From positions 8,978,744 to 9,042,743 of the forward strand of contig CM063252.1 of assembly GCA_032158295.1 (NCBI GenBank): DNA of 64,000 nt, given 5' to 3'. This DNA comes from Pycnopodia helianthoides (taxonomy: Eukaryota > Echinodermata > Asteroidea > Forcipulatida > Asteriidae). Made by a program: the position numbers and the translations under genes. Of the stretch, positions 10,901-25,900 are shown in pieces. The stretch's first letter is position 1. Each line of letters begins with the position of its first letter. The notes beneath the pieces were generated by a model that searched no databases, was not told the DNA's origin, and saw only the letters and a list, made by a program, of their open reading frames with translations.

Positions 10901-13900
10901 ACTCTGTTTCAACGAGAGGTTGGATAGAGACTTAAAATTTTTGTTCCACTTGCATAAGGACTCTATTGGAAAACGAGTGCACCAAGCTGAATTTGAACTT
11001 GATCTCACATTGGAAGGGTATCAAACACAATGGCAGTTTACTCTGTTTAAACGAGAGGTTAGATAGAGACTTAAAATTTTTGTTCCACTTGCATAAGGAC
11101 TCTATTGGAAAACGAGTGCACCAAGCTGAATTTGAACTTGATCTCACATTGGAAGGGTATCAAACACAATGGCATTTTACTCTGTTTCAACGAGAGGTTG
11201 GATAGAGACTTAACATTTTTGTTCCACTTGCATAAGGACTGTATTGGACAACGAGTGCACCAAGCTGAATTTGACCTTGATCTCACATTGGAAGGGTATC
11301 AAATACAATGGCATTTTACTCTGTTTCAACGAGAGGTTGGATAGAGACTTAACATTTTTGTTCCACTTGCATAAGGACTGTATTGGAAAACGAGTGCACC
11401 AAGCTGAATTTGACCTTGATCTCACATTGGAAGGGTATCAAATACAATGGCATTTTACTCTGTTTCAACGAGAGGTTGGATAGAGACTTAACATTTTTGT
11501 TCCACTTGCATAAGGACTCTATTGGAAAACGGGTGCACCAAGCTGAATTTGAACTTGATCTCACATTGGAAGGGTATCAAACACAATGGCATTTTACTCT
11601 GTTTCAACGAGAGGTTGGATAGAGACTTAACTTTTTTGTTCCACTTGCATAAGGACTCTATTGGAAAACGGGTGCACCAAGCTGAATTTGAACTTGATCT
11701 CACATTGGAAGGGTATCAAATACAATGGCATTTTACTCTGTTTCAACGAGAGGTTGGATAGAGACTTAACATTTTTGTTCCACTTGCATAAGGACTCTAT
11801 TGGAAAACGGGTGCACCAAGCTGAATTTGAACTTGATCTCACATTGGAAGGGTATCAAACACAATGGCATTTTACTCTGTTTCAACGAGAGGTTAGAGAC
11901 TTAAAATTTGTGTTCCACTTGCATAAGGACTGTATTGGAAAACGAGTGCACCAAGCTGAATTTGACCTTGATCTCACATTGGAAGGGTATCAAACACAAT
12001 GGCATTTTACTCTGTTTCAACGAGAGGTTGGATAGAGACTTAACATTTTTGTTCCACTTGCATAAGGACTCTATTGGAAAACGGGTGCACCAAGCTGAAT
12101 TTGAACTTGATCTCACATTGGAAGGGTATCAAACACAGTGACATTTTTACACTGTTTTAACATGAGGTTAGATATTTAACCACTTTCATAAAGACTCTAT
12201 CTCTTGAAAAGAAATGATTGTATTACAAAATTCAATTCCAATTACCCTTATCTGTATAGTACTTGTCATCTAGGTAGTTCAAAACATATACACTTTTTGT
12301 TTTACTTTGGGTTAAACTATTTCTGTGACGTCACTCTATTGTTCAAAGTGTACATTATTTTTACGAATCTACACTTAAGTGTAGATTCGTAACGAATCTA
12401 CAGTTGAGTGGATTCGTTACAAACTAAAGTGAAATGTTCGACGGAAAAATGACTGTCTTTCCGAATTGAAAGGATAACATGATGTGCACCAAACACAGTT
12501 TTTAATGTACTTTACCACAAGCCTAAACATACAGCACGCATGGGTACTTTTAGTAGTCTATACCAGTATCGAGAATCGATTTTATTGATACCATTGTTAC
12601 ATAATCAAAGGCTTTCAGGAAATAGTTTAAGTCAGAGAATAGACTCTAAAGTGTAGATTCGTGAATAGAATGTACTCGCCTTCGGCTGGTACATTCTATT
12701 CACGAATCTACACTTTCTCGTCCATTCTCATTAACTTAGTTCGTGAACTTGCCCAATGATAGTTAGTTAAACCGTTTATAGGAACAAAAACACATAAAAC
12801 AGTCTTTCGTTGCAAATCAATTTGAGTCAGTTCAATGGGGACACAAATTAACCGGGCCCCTTGAAGGCAATTGTTAAGAGGTGCATTTTAACTTCAGTTT
12901 AGGATACATTTCATATATTTATTCATTTATTTATTTATTTGTTTACTTGTTTATTTATTTTAGTGTGTGACGCGTACGAAGAGGAGAGTTATCCAGGTAA
13001 GTCGCTTTGCTTTCTTTCGAGGGATTTTACTTCAAAGAAAAGAAATCCTGTTTTGTTAGCATTTATAATTTGTAATTTGTAACAACTGTTAGACTATCGT
13101 TGATTAAAAAAAAATGTGACAAAGATAAAGAAGTCTAATGCCCTATTTGTTCACAATGCCATTTTATTACATAGTTCTAACTTGTGCGACAGGATGTTTC
13201 AATGCAAAGGTTAAAAACAGCGGCAGTGCCGGGGGGAGGGGGGGGGCCAAGTCAGGGGGGGGGAAAGTAATTTGTAATTTTGTTATTTTGTTTTATGTGT
13301 TGTCTTCATTTAATTTGTTTATTTATGTATTTAATTTTATATTTATTTTATTTAATAACTTATTTTATTTGTTCCATGAGCCTTTTTACTAACTACTATT
13401 TGTTTATTATTATTTTTTTTCATTTTATTTTATTATATTAATATTACTCTTATCTTATTTATGTATTTATTTAATAATTTATTTATTTACATTTATTATT
13501 TTTTTAGAGTCGAAGGGGAGGGGGGGGGAATCGATAAGTTGATTTCACATGTTTTAACCACATTAAAGTAAACATCAGTGATACCGTAGAGAAAGTTGAT
13601 CCAGCAAACTTTGTTATCGAAAGAAAGAGGACAATTATGTAAAACCAAACTAAATTCATTCAATTTCAATACGCATTTGCCCCAGTGGTGGTGGAACTTG
13701 GGGGAAGAATACAAATAAGTAGCGCCGCCAGCGGTTACAAAATGACAAGATAAAACCGAATACATCTGCAGTAGAGTCCGACACCAAGGCCCCACACCGG
13801 CCACTTGGTGCTGCATATAAATATATATTTTTTTGCAGGCCTTTACTCATAAGTACAGATTGTCACGTAGGCCTTAAACCCCTTTTCAGCATCCAACCTT

Positions 13901-16900
13901 TTTCCTACACTCTGCCATTATTAAACTTCCCATACACGGAGTATATCGTACGTGAGCTGGATTGCAGTCGCTGTCGTTTATAGCTTCAAACATTGCTCTC
14001 GAATTGTTTTTTAGTTTTTTAAACGCTGCCACTCTGTGCAGACTTTACAATCCTAAATAATGACAACGGTTCTCGCTATCTCATCACTTTCATTAGTACA
14101 TCGAATTTAACTTCAGATATCATAATCTGAACCTGTTGCTAAACCCCTCTCTGTACACTAGAACAACAACAAACAAAAAACATCCGGCTTGGAATGGACC
14201 TAGATTCCGGGTTCCAGGGTGCCTGACCGATTTCCTTCCAGGCTGACCAATGAAGTGGTTAAAAATTGGATATTAACTCAGATTCTCGGCCATTGGTTAT
14301 TCTGAATGACCCATAAGCTAATGATTTTCGAGCCCGGGCGGGGGCGGGGGGGGGGGCAGTTGAATGCCTTGGAGGCACCTTCAGTGAGGTTCGAATCCAA
14401 TTCAGTGTTTTGAGGGAAGAAATTGAGGGAAAAGAAAAACAGACATATTTTGTAAAACAATACAAGCGATAAAATATGCTCCTGACCTTTACAAATATCA
14501 AACAGGCCGAAAATAAATGTGCCACAAATCGTGAGACTACATTCAGATTCTCGAGGTATTCGCGCAAATGTTCACACAAATCTTGGATACTCGAAACATC
14601 AAGTAGATCAGAAAAACCTAAAATGGATAGCTTACAATAATGTGCCATAAAATCTGATGTACCAAAAGCGTTTATTGATTGGCCCGTTACGCCAAACACA
14701 TACTTTTGTTTTAGGCCTAATGCAGAAAGAAAATACCGAACATCTCTGTTTCAAATAATAGACCTGATAATAATGATCGAAGAGTCAAGTATGAACTGCG
14801 AAGGTGATTGACCCTGTACTGGCTCAAAGGAAATTACCATTCCGCGACCTTTTTCAATGTGATCATGTCCGGTGTCGCCTCTGCAAAAACAACAATCTCA
14901 ATGGAACTTTGTTTTAAATGAAGATCCCTTATGCAAATAACAGTTTTCGCAGTGTCCATGACATTTGCTAGTAATCCAGGTGTATGAGTGTGTTTTTTGT
15001 CCCAATGCATACTCAACTACTGAGTGCTTGGATTGCAGTGATGTGTATGTCGTGTCCGGCTGCGATATCAACAGGGTGTGTGCACTGCATCGCTTGGAAT
15101 AGATTGTGCAGGTTTCGCGCGCGAACTTTTGGTCCCGTGAACCTTTGGTTCCGTCAACTATGAAGTTCCGAGAGCTTAGAAGTAGCTCTTGCAAACGGCT
15201 TGCCAACCAAAAGGGTTAGGCTAAAAATTATGGTATACACGCAAAAAAAAGGGAAAAGTTTCTGGCCTGACGTTTCGACCCATATCACAGTCTTTCTCGA
15301 TTTGATACCCTTTACACGTTTAAACATTGGCAAAACCTAGAAATCTCCATTACAAATTTCAAACACTTGTTTAAGGATTCGATGGGTGTATGCAACCTGA
15401 TTAATTTTTTCCCTATGGGGGTATTAAAAAATAAACACATTCAAAAGTCACTTATAATTGCTTCTTTACGTGCACGGTTCTCGGGGAAATTGTGAAGTGT
15501 TCCCACATGTATAATTACAACTACACTTATCTATTTCAGAACAAGGCAATGCATTACAAAACAAAGCTTTTTGTCGGTGCAACCTGATTTATTTTTTCCC
15601 TATGGGGGTATTAAAAAATAAACACATTCAAAAGTCACTTATAATTGCTTCTTTACGTGCACGGTTCTCGGGGAAATTGTGAAGTGTTCCCACATGTATA
15701 ATTACAACTACACTTATCTATTTCAGAACAAGGCAATGCATTACAAAACAAAGCTTTTTGTCGGTGTGTATGTGGGTGTGTGTGGGCAAGCATTACCTAC
15801 GAAGTGTGGACCTGTGAACAAAAGAGGTCCACACAAGGCAGGGTTTCGAAACACTATGTGGACTTCCACACATCCACCCAGTGTTTTCGTGAATGTTGAA
15901 GAATATGTTTGTTCTTAAAGGGAAGGTATACGTTTGGTTATCACTCTTAAAATTAAAAACAATAAAAACTTACTTGGTTAGAAGTACAGCAGCTTTTGAT
16001 AGTAGCCTATAGAGCATTTTGAGAATCATTTCATTTCGGCGTAATGTGGTTATGGAAAAAATGTATACGCTTTTATCAGAACAATTTTAAATCTGAGACG
16101 CGTTTCTGTCAGAAATGTTTCTTTCAGATTGTGTATTCCAATTGCAGATTATTCTTCCTGCGTGGACTTAACCGCTCGGGATTTTCGGCAATATCTCAAA
16201 AACGCTACCAACTTTTTGAAATGATATTTTTTTATAGGTTAGTTTTAATGTATATATCTACATTTCTATAGGTTTAAAACAATCGAACGGTTCCAAAAAC
16301 CAAAGGTAAACGTTCTCTTTAAGTGCACATAACAAAAGAAACTGTTCAAAAATATGATCGGTGTCGATGACAAATCCCAAGTCTCTCTATGTAATTTCTC
16401 ACACACCAGCATCTTGCCCGATGCCACTGGGCATGGTCTCCGGTGAAATCAGCAACGACCAGGTGACAGCCTCGTCCTGGCTAGACAGCGAACACAGCCC
16501 AGGACACGCCCGAGTGGGTAACTACTCCTCATGGCGACCAGAACTCGAGGATACCAATCCCTGGCTAGAGATAGCCTTCAGTGAGAGGATGCTTATCACA
16601 GGGCTGTTGATCCAGGGCGGGGGTCAAGAGGAACACAACTGGGTCAGGACTTTGAATCTGCGATTTGCGAATGACTACACGTGGTTCTGGACCTACAATG
16701 AGTACAAGAAATTGGAGATCAGGCCAGCCGTGAGTATTTGCCGATCGCTTGTCTGTAAATCCTCCTACTGGTCTGACCATCATCCAGAATGTGTTGAACT
16801 ATACATTATTAAATGAACAACGTCTTCTGCAATATGATATCATGTGGCGAATGTATCCACAGAGTACAGATAGTTCTGTGCAGTTTATATCATACACAAC

Positions 16901-19900
16901 CAATGAATGGTTCTGAAAACCTGCAAAATGCTACGCAAAGTAGAAGGGTTGTTTACCGTAGTATGACTGCTTAAAGTTCTCCATGAGTTAAGTGTTATTT
17001 ATTTATTTTTATTTTTTTCCTGGTACTCTGACCATTTCCAAAAGTAAAACAAATTTTAAACAAAGACTGATAGTCTGAGCTACAAGTCGTTTCCATTATA
17101 CCGATAGTCTCAACTATACAAGTCGTTTCCGTCATAATGTGCACATTTAGCTGTTATGTTTTCGTTTACACTACGAAATAATTCTGGTTCTTACTGGCTC
17201 TCTTCAATATTATAGGACCTCAAAGCGAACGGTGAACCGAGCTGTATAAAGCCAATTTATCTAGACCCACCTATCAGAGCTCAAGTTCTTGAGATCAGCC
17301 CAACGGAGTACTACGGAGGAATTTCTCTGCGTGTAGAAGTACTCGGATGTCGAGATAATGGTAAGTTCAGTTGCTATGTGCTACTTGCATTTGTTTGGTT
17401 CGTCAAATTCTAAAAAAAAGGGTGTTTTAGACAACCACTGAATTATGAAAGAATCGATACCAGAACCCCGACATATGCCTATATTGTGGTTCTTGTATAC
17501 GGTTCTAAAATGTATAGCCAAAGGTCATCGCTGTGTGATATGCCCCTTTGCTCATTTTACGATGTAGGAACCAAACAGAGATATCCATCATATTGAATAA
17601 ACTGTGGTTCCACGGCACTTAACAATAATAAATATCCGTGGTTCTAGGAATGTGGCAAAAGGGTTAAACTTGTGATATGTTCCTTTGTTCGTTTAACCAT
17701 GGTTTAACGATGTAGCAACCTAACAGAGATATCCATTCTTCAATGATTCATAACATGTACCCATAACTAAGCTAGTTCCTGATGTTTATTGTTTATTGAC
17801 TAGAAAACGTTTTGTTGTAGACGGACAGAAACGATGTACTAGAACTTCACTATGAGCCACATCTGACTGAGATATTGAGGTCTTTATCACTTTGCTTTAA
17901 ACCCTGGTGAACAGATTGTGACCTTGCCGCTGGTCTAGCACGAGGAGACATCCATGGTACCGAGATAACGGCCTCATCCAGTGTGGGAGACGACAGGGGA
18001 AAACACGGGCCGTCCAGCGCTAGACTCAACCCCTTCGGTGCCCAAAAATCAGGTACATCTCAAACAGCAACATGAGCGCTGTTTAACAGCCATTGTTTTT
18101 GAGACACTGGTTTCTGATCGTAACTGAATGAACGCAACATCTTTACTTCGAGATAAACACTTGTTTATGTTGTCTCTATCCACGTATCCAATGGTGTTTG
18201 TAGATCTTAAAGTAGAATTCCAAAGTAAGATTCATTTTTGTGATGCACTTGTTTTCCATAAAAGTCCTAACAAAATGAGGGGGGGGGGAGTTACAAATCT
18301 CTAACCTCACACATTAAATTGATGTAAAATGTCAATTTTGTTGAACACTTTTTCACAGCAAAATTTGAACTTGACGTCAATTGACGTCAACAATAAATGA
18401 ATCTGTACGTTCCAAACAGGAATTCATACGTCTCAGTCAAATGGTCAAATTCAACGCCCTCCTTTCTGGAAATATAATTAAAATCCCCCCCCCCCCTAAG
18501 GCGGCAATCATTTCGGAACGATAGTGTCTTCCCAAAACATTGTTTACGGATCAAAATGAACTAAATTCAACTAGTAACAAACAGTAGTATTTATTATCAC
18601 AACGATTTTAATTTTAAGGCCATTCCGAAAATTCGAAGGTCAACATCGACCACATAAACAGGGATTTATTCAACTGTTGACAGCAGGGTCATTTTGTAAT
18701 ATCTTGATTATTCAACGGAATTTCGCAATTCAGGTACATTCTATTCTGTTGCAAACAAAACTGCCGCCATTCCAATAATGTTATGTGTACTTCCTGCCAG
18801 CAGCGAAACTATATTAGGGTACAATTGGGCACAAGGGGGTGCGCCATGTTTTCTACGAGGGCACTAGTGGCCATCAATTAAAACTGTAGTTTCCGTTTGC
18901 TTTTCTCTTAATAAACAAGCCCATTTTCAGCGCTCTTGTGCCATTTCCAATTTGTATACGATAATATGGTATGTAAAAACAAGTTCAATTGTCTGCGTGT
19001 AAATGTAAAAAATAGTGTTAAAAACATAAAAATTTATTGCTTTTCAAAATCTAACATTGTACTCTGGAAGTTTAAATCTTAAAAGTCAAGATTTCAAATG
19101 GGGGGAGGGCATGCCACTGACTTCCTCAAGTTGAAACAACTCCGTGCTACTTCCTGACACTGTCTTCCCTCGGGATCTTCACTATAATAATTATACCCCC
19201 AATCGATACTTTGTATTATTGTGTGAACACACTCTGATGGGTCTCCTTCTTCCCTAGGCTGGATGCCATCTATGGCAGACACCACTCCCTGGTTGCAGGT
19301 CTTCCTCCCCTCTGTTTACCAGATAACAGGTGTCATAACGCAAGGATGTGGCAACATTGACGGCTGGACGGCCAACTACACCATCAAGTATTCCCAGAAC
19401 AGGAGCATCGACAATCTCATGGACTACGTGGCCGTGGGAAACGTCCAGGTATTAAAAATGGGGATTGACGGAGTCCCGGTACGCCCAGACGAGCTGTTTT
19501 TGAAAGCGTGCACTTGTATGCATTGCATGTTGGTGCAGCTGGTTATGAGATGTGATGTGTGGTTAATTATTGGTATGGGACATCTGCGGGTATATCCCTT
19601 TCATATTTGCTCATAATTGTACAACATCGGTCGATCAGTGGAGCAATGCTTGTTTTTTGGTTGTTGCATTAGTGACTATTCTACATTGGAAAACATACTT
19701 AAATGGGGTGGTTTACATGTATTGACATACAGTACTTGGGTTTTTTGGCACTTGCTAAAATAACAACGCATCGATGATTCCGTTTCAAGGCAGTCGTATG
19801 AAAAAGGCAGATCTTCAGCCGATACTGTCAGTCTGTAATACTGTTAGAGTTGATACTGGATATAAATAAATTATTGTTGCAGTTGTTGTCCATGAACGGT

Positions 19901-22900
19901 TTCTATGGGATTAGAATTTGCCTGCTGTTTTTTTCTTCAATGTGCTTATTGGCTTATGTTTACACTTTCATGACTGTGTGACGCACATTGATCGTCCTTT
20001 TGCGCTGTATAAATAATTTATCATATAATATATATGTCAAATTGTGTACTTGAAATTTAAATATATTTTTTGATATTGACATTGAGAAAGACACAGCTAT
20101 GAAGGCCACTCATATTGAGGTATACAAAGGCAATGTAGAAATGTTACGGAGAGGAAGATATCTGGTCACATTTCTCTGGAACTGGAATAGATTTCAAGGT
20201 GGTGGGAAAAAAGATACTGGTACGGAGCTCCAAAGTCAACACTCAATGCTCAATGGGAAGGCTTGGAGAATATCTTACGGCTCTGGTTCTTCGAACAGAA
20301 ACAGCGATGACAAGATACAATTTAACTCCTAAAAACATGCATAATTTTATAACAATTTGTTTAAAATGTACTCGTTACTGTAACCTAACCTCTATTTTGC
20401 GTTGAACCACATCATTAAGACACAAACATTTTAAATTTTGTATTTACTTAAAAGTTAAAATTTTGTTTTTACACCCAAGTAAACAATGTTACACACTGAG
20501 GGTAAGAACAACAAGCGCACGGAAGCAGTTCCAAAGTAACACCACAATAAATAATAAAACAACCATGTAGGCCTATGATATAAATTAATATTTGCAGATT
20601 CAAAGCCCCGCTCTAGTCAATTTGTCTGTGCTCAACTCAAAATTATTTAAAAATTAACTCAGTCAATTTCCCTGGTGGTTGCTTGATAAAAAAAAACCAC
20701 CAATTCCAATAAATCTATAATATCATGAATTGATATTTTTTTATAACAGGTGTTTCCGGGTAACAACGATCGCAACACGGCCGTAAGGAACGACTTAAAC
20801 CCAGCCATCCACGCCAAAGTGTTTAGAATTTACCCGAGGAAGTCACCACTGAGGGACGTCTGCCTGAGGCTCGAGCTAATCGGCTGCAAATATAGAGGTC
20901 GGTTGCTTGGTGACAAATAGCAATCAAATTCATTAAATCGGTCGGTGTCATTACATTTTCCGACTCCGCATGGCGGGTACAATTCAACACTCTCGAACGT
21001 TCGTGTTCGGACAACGATTTTTAAAGGACGGACTGGCTGTTTAAAAGCACAGTACACGTTTGGTAATTGGAGCCTGCTGATTGTGTTAATTCTATATAAA
21101 TGTAGGTACATACAATAAAACTAACCTGTGAAAATGTCACTTCAAAAGGTGGTCGCGTTTTTGAGATATCATCGAAAAACAGGAGCGAATATTTCCAGCA
21201 GGAAGAATATTCCCCCATAGGAATACACAGTCTGAGAAGCGTTTGACGAAACGCTTCTCAGATTCAAATTTTGGGGAATAAAAAGTGATATATTTTCCAT
21301 AACCGTAGTACTTCGAAGTTAAAAGTTTCTTAAAATTCATTTTACAACCCAAAAGCTGCTGTACTTCTTACCAAGTAAATTGTTATTGCCATTAATTTTC
21401 AGAGTCATTACTAAACGTGTACTGTGCCTTTAAATAGTGTTAGTAGTAGAGTTGAATTCCTGGGGCGGTTACAATTCTGAATTGCATACAAAAATACACT
21501 ATCAAGGGGCCAGACTACTTTATATAATTTGATCAAGTAATAGATTGCTTTGACATAACAATTGGGCAAATCAGAGTTTGCATCTTTTAGTTACTGAAAT
21601 AACGGCATGTGTTGGAAAATCATGCTGCTTTCCATTCATGTTCACAATTTAGGATGCAATGCGGACACTGAGTGGATGGCTTTCTGAACCCAATAAATTG
21701 AAGACGTTTTGACACATTAAGCAATATACAGCTCACTATAACAGCCACAGATCACCTAATGGTTTATTTCAGCTATCACTATACAAACTCCCGGGTCAGA
21801 ATTGACCCAGATTTCGAGTCCCAAGGGGCCTGACTCATTTCTGGGCCACTAGTCCAAAAAAACTTATTGGATTTTGACTCGGATTCTGCGTCAGTTTGAC
21901 CCATTTCTGGGTCAACTTTACACAGATTCCGCGTCATATTGACTCAGAAATGGGTCGGGCCCCACGAGACCCAACTTCGTCAGCACGGTTTACTTTATTT
22001 CCAACCATGTTTACAATAGTAAACCCTGGGAGGGAAACTCCTTACTTGGACAAAACCCAATGTTAACCTTTGTCGAAACAGCCAGCCTACAACCAATGTA
22101 CAAACAGGCTATTAAATCTGGTACCGGACCACGAGACCATGACGAAGATGTTAATTTTGAAATGCTGCCATACTATTCTAATTTGCATACGTATCCAAAA
22201 TTTTTGGATATGCAAATGATCCAATACCAGGGTGAGAGAGCGGTCAACCTGGTACTGCTCGACACACCCTGGGGACGAGGTTGCACGAGACCCAGATGTG
22301 GGTCAATTCTGACCCAGGAGTTCATAGAGTGAACGGTATATGCTAATTTAAGTCGCATGTTGTGGTAACTCGTGTAAACTTGAATGTCGTTCAGCATGTG
22401 GGGGTCGACTTGGAATGGAGTCCGGCTATGTCAACGCATTTCAGATATCCGAGTCGTCGAAATACATCGGACAAGACAGCAACGTGGGGCGTCTACATCA
22501 TATCGACTGCTGGAAACCGAATGGCATTGGGGATAATCATTGGATTCAGGTAAAACTCACAGCGGGGCGGGTATAAAACACTGCTGCTCGCCTCGTCTCT
22601 TCCTTGCCTCGTTCTCACCAACAGTACTAATGAAATTGCATTGGCTCCTAGTCTTAAGTTTTGTACAATTTATTAATCTCTTTTGTTAACTTTCAAAGCT
22701 CAAACATGTCAATCTCCTGCTTATCTGAACTTGTTCACCATTATTCCCCTACTATGACTTAACGATCATCTCAACAGTCATTGCTTACCACAACTACTAG
22801 GGCTTCTTCCATTTTTTATGGTCAAAGATCATTTTCTTACGCTGATCCATTTCTTTGGAATAGTCTTCCTGTGCATATTCCCTAGGCTAGTTTTTTACAC

Positions 22901-25900
22901 TGTTTTAAGTCTCTGTTAAAAAAATCACTTGTTTGAAGCTGATTATTTGTAATCTGCTTACTTGTAAGGTATCTTTCACTCGTTGTTATTGTTCTCTTTA
23001 TGCGCTCAGAGGCTTTTGCATTAGGCGCTTTACAAATGTCTTTACTATTATTATTATATGGGGGAGGAGAGGGTTGACTTGTAAGCTGTCTATATAGCAA
23101 ATTATGTATCATACAAACTGATTGTAAACAACTTTTGCCTAACTCACCCCCTTAGTTATGATTTGTATATAAAGAGTCTGTTTCTATGCAAGAAATGAAA
23201 GAGCAACACTTTACCCTTCAAAAATACATCAAACACAATTCAATCACTATACAGTTCGTTTCACATTGTATATGCTAATCACAAATTAAAATACAGTCAC
23301 AATAAACGACCATAATACCAAAAGCAGCAACATCGTTACAACAAGTAGCAACAACAAAAACATTAACTCGAACAATAACAACAACAACACCAGCAGCATC
23401 AAAAGCAGCAGCAGCATCGACAAAATAAAGAATGCACAATATTATTGACAGCAACATCTCTTTTCATCAATCTCAAGTTTCACCACGTTTGCCGTTCCGA
23501 TTCCAGGTGGACCTACTTGAACTGTACACGGTAGCGGGTCTGATAACGCAAGGGGGATATGATCAGGAAGTGTATTACTGGCCGGATAGTTACAAGATTC
23601 TCTACACCAGCTGGAGTAATCACAGCGACTGGAGATCCTATTACAACTTAGAGGGGGATGTCATGGTGAGATACTAATTTTTTTAAATAGTTTTCCGGAA
23701 TGAGGTCTCTGTTAAAAGTTATTTTCTCAATTATACGTTTTATTTTACATAATTATTTATGCACACCGGAGTTCACGACCATTGTGCATGTGCTTGTCAC
23801 TCCATATACTACACATATACGACAAAAGTATCGGGTCAGAGTTGACCCGGATACTAATACCCAAGGGACCCTGACCCATTTCTGGGTCAGAATTCACCCG
23901 AATTCAAATGCCCCAGGGTGTTCTGACAGAGCGAGGATGTCGTCGCTTCGCTTTCGTGTACAAAACCAACGGGACGTCGCAAAAGAAACCAAGTCCAAAC
24001 AATGGGAGAACAAAAAGAAGTCCTCAATTTACGGGATTTACCAACATGTTATGTGTGTGTGTATATGTATAGGCTGAAGTGATGTTCCCCGAATGCACAC
24101 ATACAATACGGCTTCTGAGTTTCACTGTATAAAACAGAGTCAGACCTTTTCCTCCATTCAGCCATTTGTTTGCACGGAAATACGATCGTGGCGGCTACAC
24201 CATGCTGAAAGGCCCCTCAAACCACCTGTTTATACTTTATTTTTGAACCATTAAAAAAGGGAATCTGAAGAAAGGTTGACAAAAAAAGTACATGCATTTA
24301 TTTTATCAGGTGATATCCGTCGGGCTCCATGGGGCAGACGAAGTGTATTTTCATAACCCATTTTTGCAAGGGGGAATTGGCTCCAAAGAGATTTTTTTTA
24401 TAAACATCTTTCAATGTCTGCTTGAAGTAATCACCGATAACACTCAGTTCATAATTGTTGGGGAGAGTTCATAATCAATCGAAATGATTACACACGGTGG
24501 ATTCCAGACACGTGTGTTGTTACTGCGCACTAATGGTCTGAAATGCTCGTAGGATTTCCAAGCCTACCCTGATCCGCATACGGAACAGAGGCACGACTTC
24601 GACAGGCCGTTCATCACCCGCAAGATCCGGATCATCCCCAAGTCCTGGAGGGGGTACTGCCTGCGACTGGAGATCCTCGGCTGTTTGCTTTCAGGTAAAA
24701 AAAAAAAAGGAAAAAAGGGGGAAAAAGGAAAATTAATAATAAGGAAAACGGGAGCGCTTCTTTAGGCTGCAGGTGTCCATGTTTGTTGTAGGAGTGATTT
24801 ATGACAAATAGCCTGTAGCTTGCCATCGCAAGAGTCTCGAAAAAGGATAAGAAAATTGCCTTGAGATTCAGGTTAATAGAAATGCTTTGGAGATATATAT
24901 CATCCGAGCTCTATATATGGCGATACATTGATGTGAGCTTGTTCAACAGTTCTTTATTCCAGAAGCGCTGCGGGCAGGGCGCGGTAGATATATTGATTGC
25001 TTCCTCTGATTTTGTCATTTTGTTATGAAAACAGAGGGCCAGGTTTGCGGCGAGTCGTCGCTGCGTCACGACGGCTACTGCGTGGGCTCCGTCAATACGC
25101 AGTCCAACGGGTCGTGCGACGTCATCTTTGCTGAAAAGAGCCAGCCGATCACGGTCAGCTCTTTGGCCACCCAACAGTGGATGGCGGCCAAGCGGGACGA
25201 CATCAAAGTGAACGACCGGCACTACCAGTATAAGATCGGTCTGAGGACCGTGCCCGGGGAGGAGGCGTTCTCCTGGGCGGACGGTACACCGATGACGTAC
25301 AACAACTTCAGGTGGCCCACGAACATCACCAATAATGCCAGCGAGTGGTGTGTGTACGTCGATATGAATGACGATCTGAAATGGCGGGAGTTTGAGTGCA
25401 AAAACGACGCCGTGCCCAGGGCAACAATATGCCAGCTAGGTAAACAGCTTCCATGTGTCGATAACGAACGATGTGACATTGACTTAAAGACAAAGACAAT
25501 TAAGTACCGCATGTATTCAAAGATTATACTTCACACTCACAGTATATTAATAGATTTACCGTAATAAATGCACTGGGGATAATGAAGAATAAAATGTGGG
25601 GTTTTACCCTACATCTACGTGTGATGAGCACTCTATACTGAGTGCTTTCCCGAATCCTTCAGAAAGAAACCCACAAGCATACGACTCGGGTGGGATTCGG
25701 ACCCACGACACTGCATAGAAACTTTCACAACATCCAGACTAGATTTATATTATAAAATACTCTTATACTTAAAGTGGAAATACAGACAATCATAACGTAT
25801 CATGAATTTACGTTTAACATATTTCTCTATACTTAACATGAACTAATACCTACTTATGATTACATTATTTGCTAAACAAAGACAATTTGAACTTGGCAAA

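Noticed and set aside
9622..12141. Series of 60-156 residue open frames on both strands
   Set aside because: They recur every 139 bases with the satellite unit and shift frame at each unit. They are repeat shadows, and the array is not a CRISPR because units are contiguous without spacers.
14259..15206. Minus-strand frames of 146 and 102 residues
   Set aside because: They have no splice context, no recognisable motif and low-complexity parts. Open by chance.
24292..24474. Open stretch starting [14 protein letters not shown] after a CAG in the intron of discoidin domain 3
   Set aside because: The discoidin domain is complete without it. It has no good phase-0 donor, and its composition turns Phe/Ile-rich.
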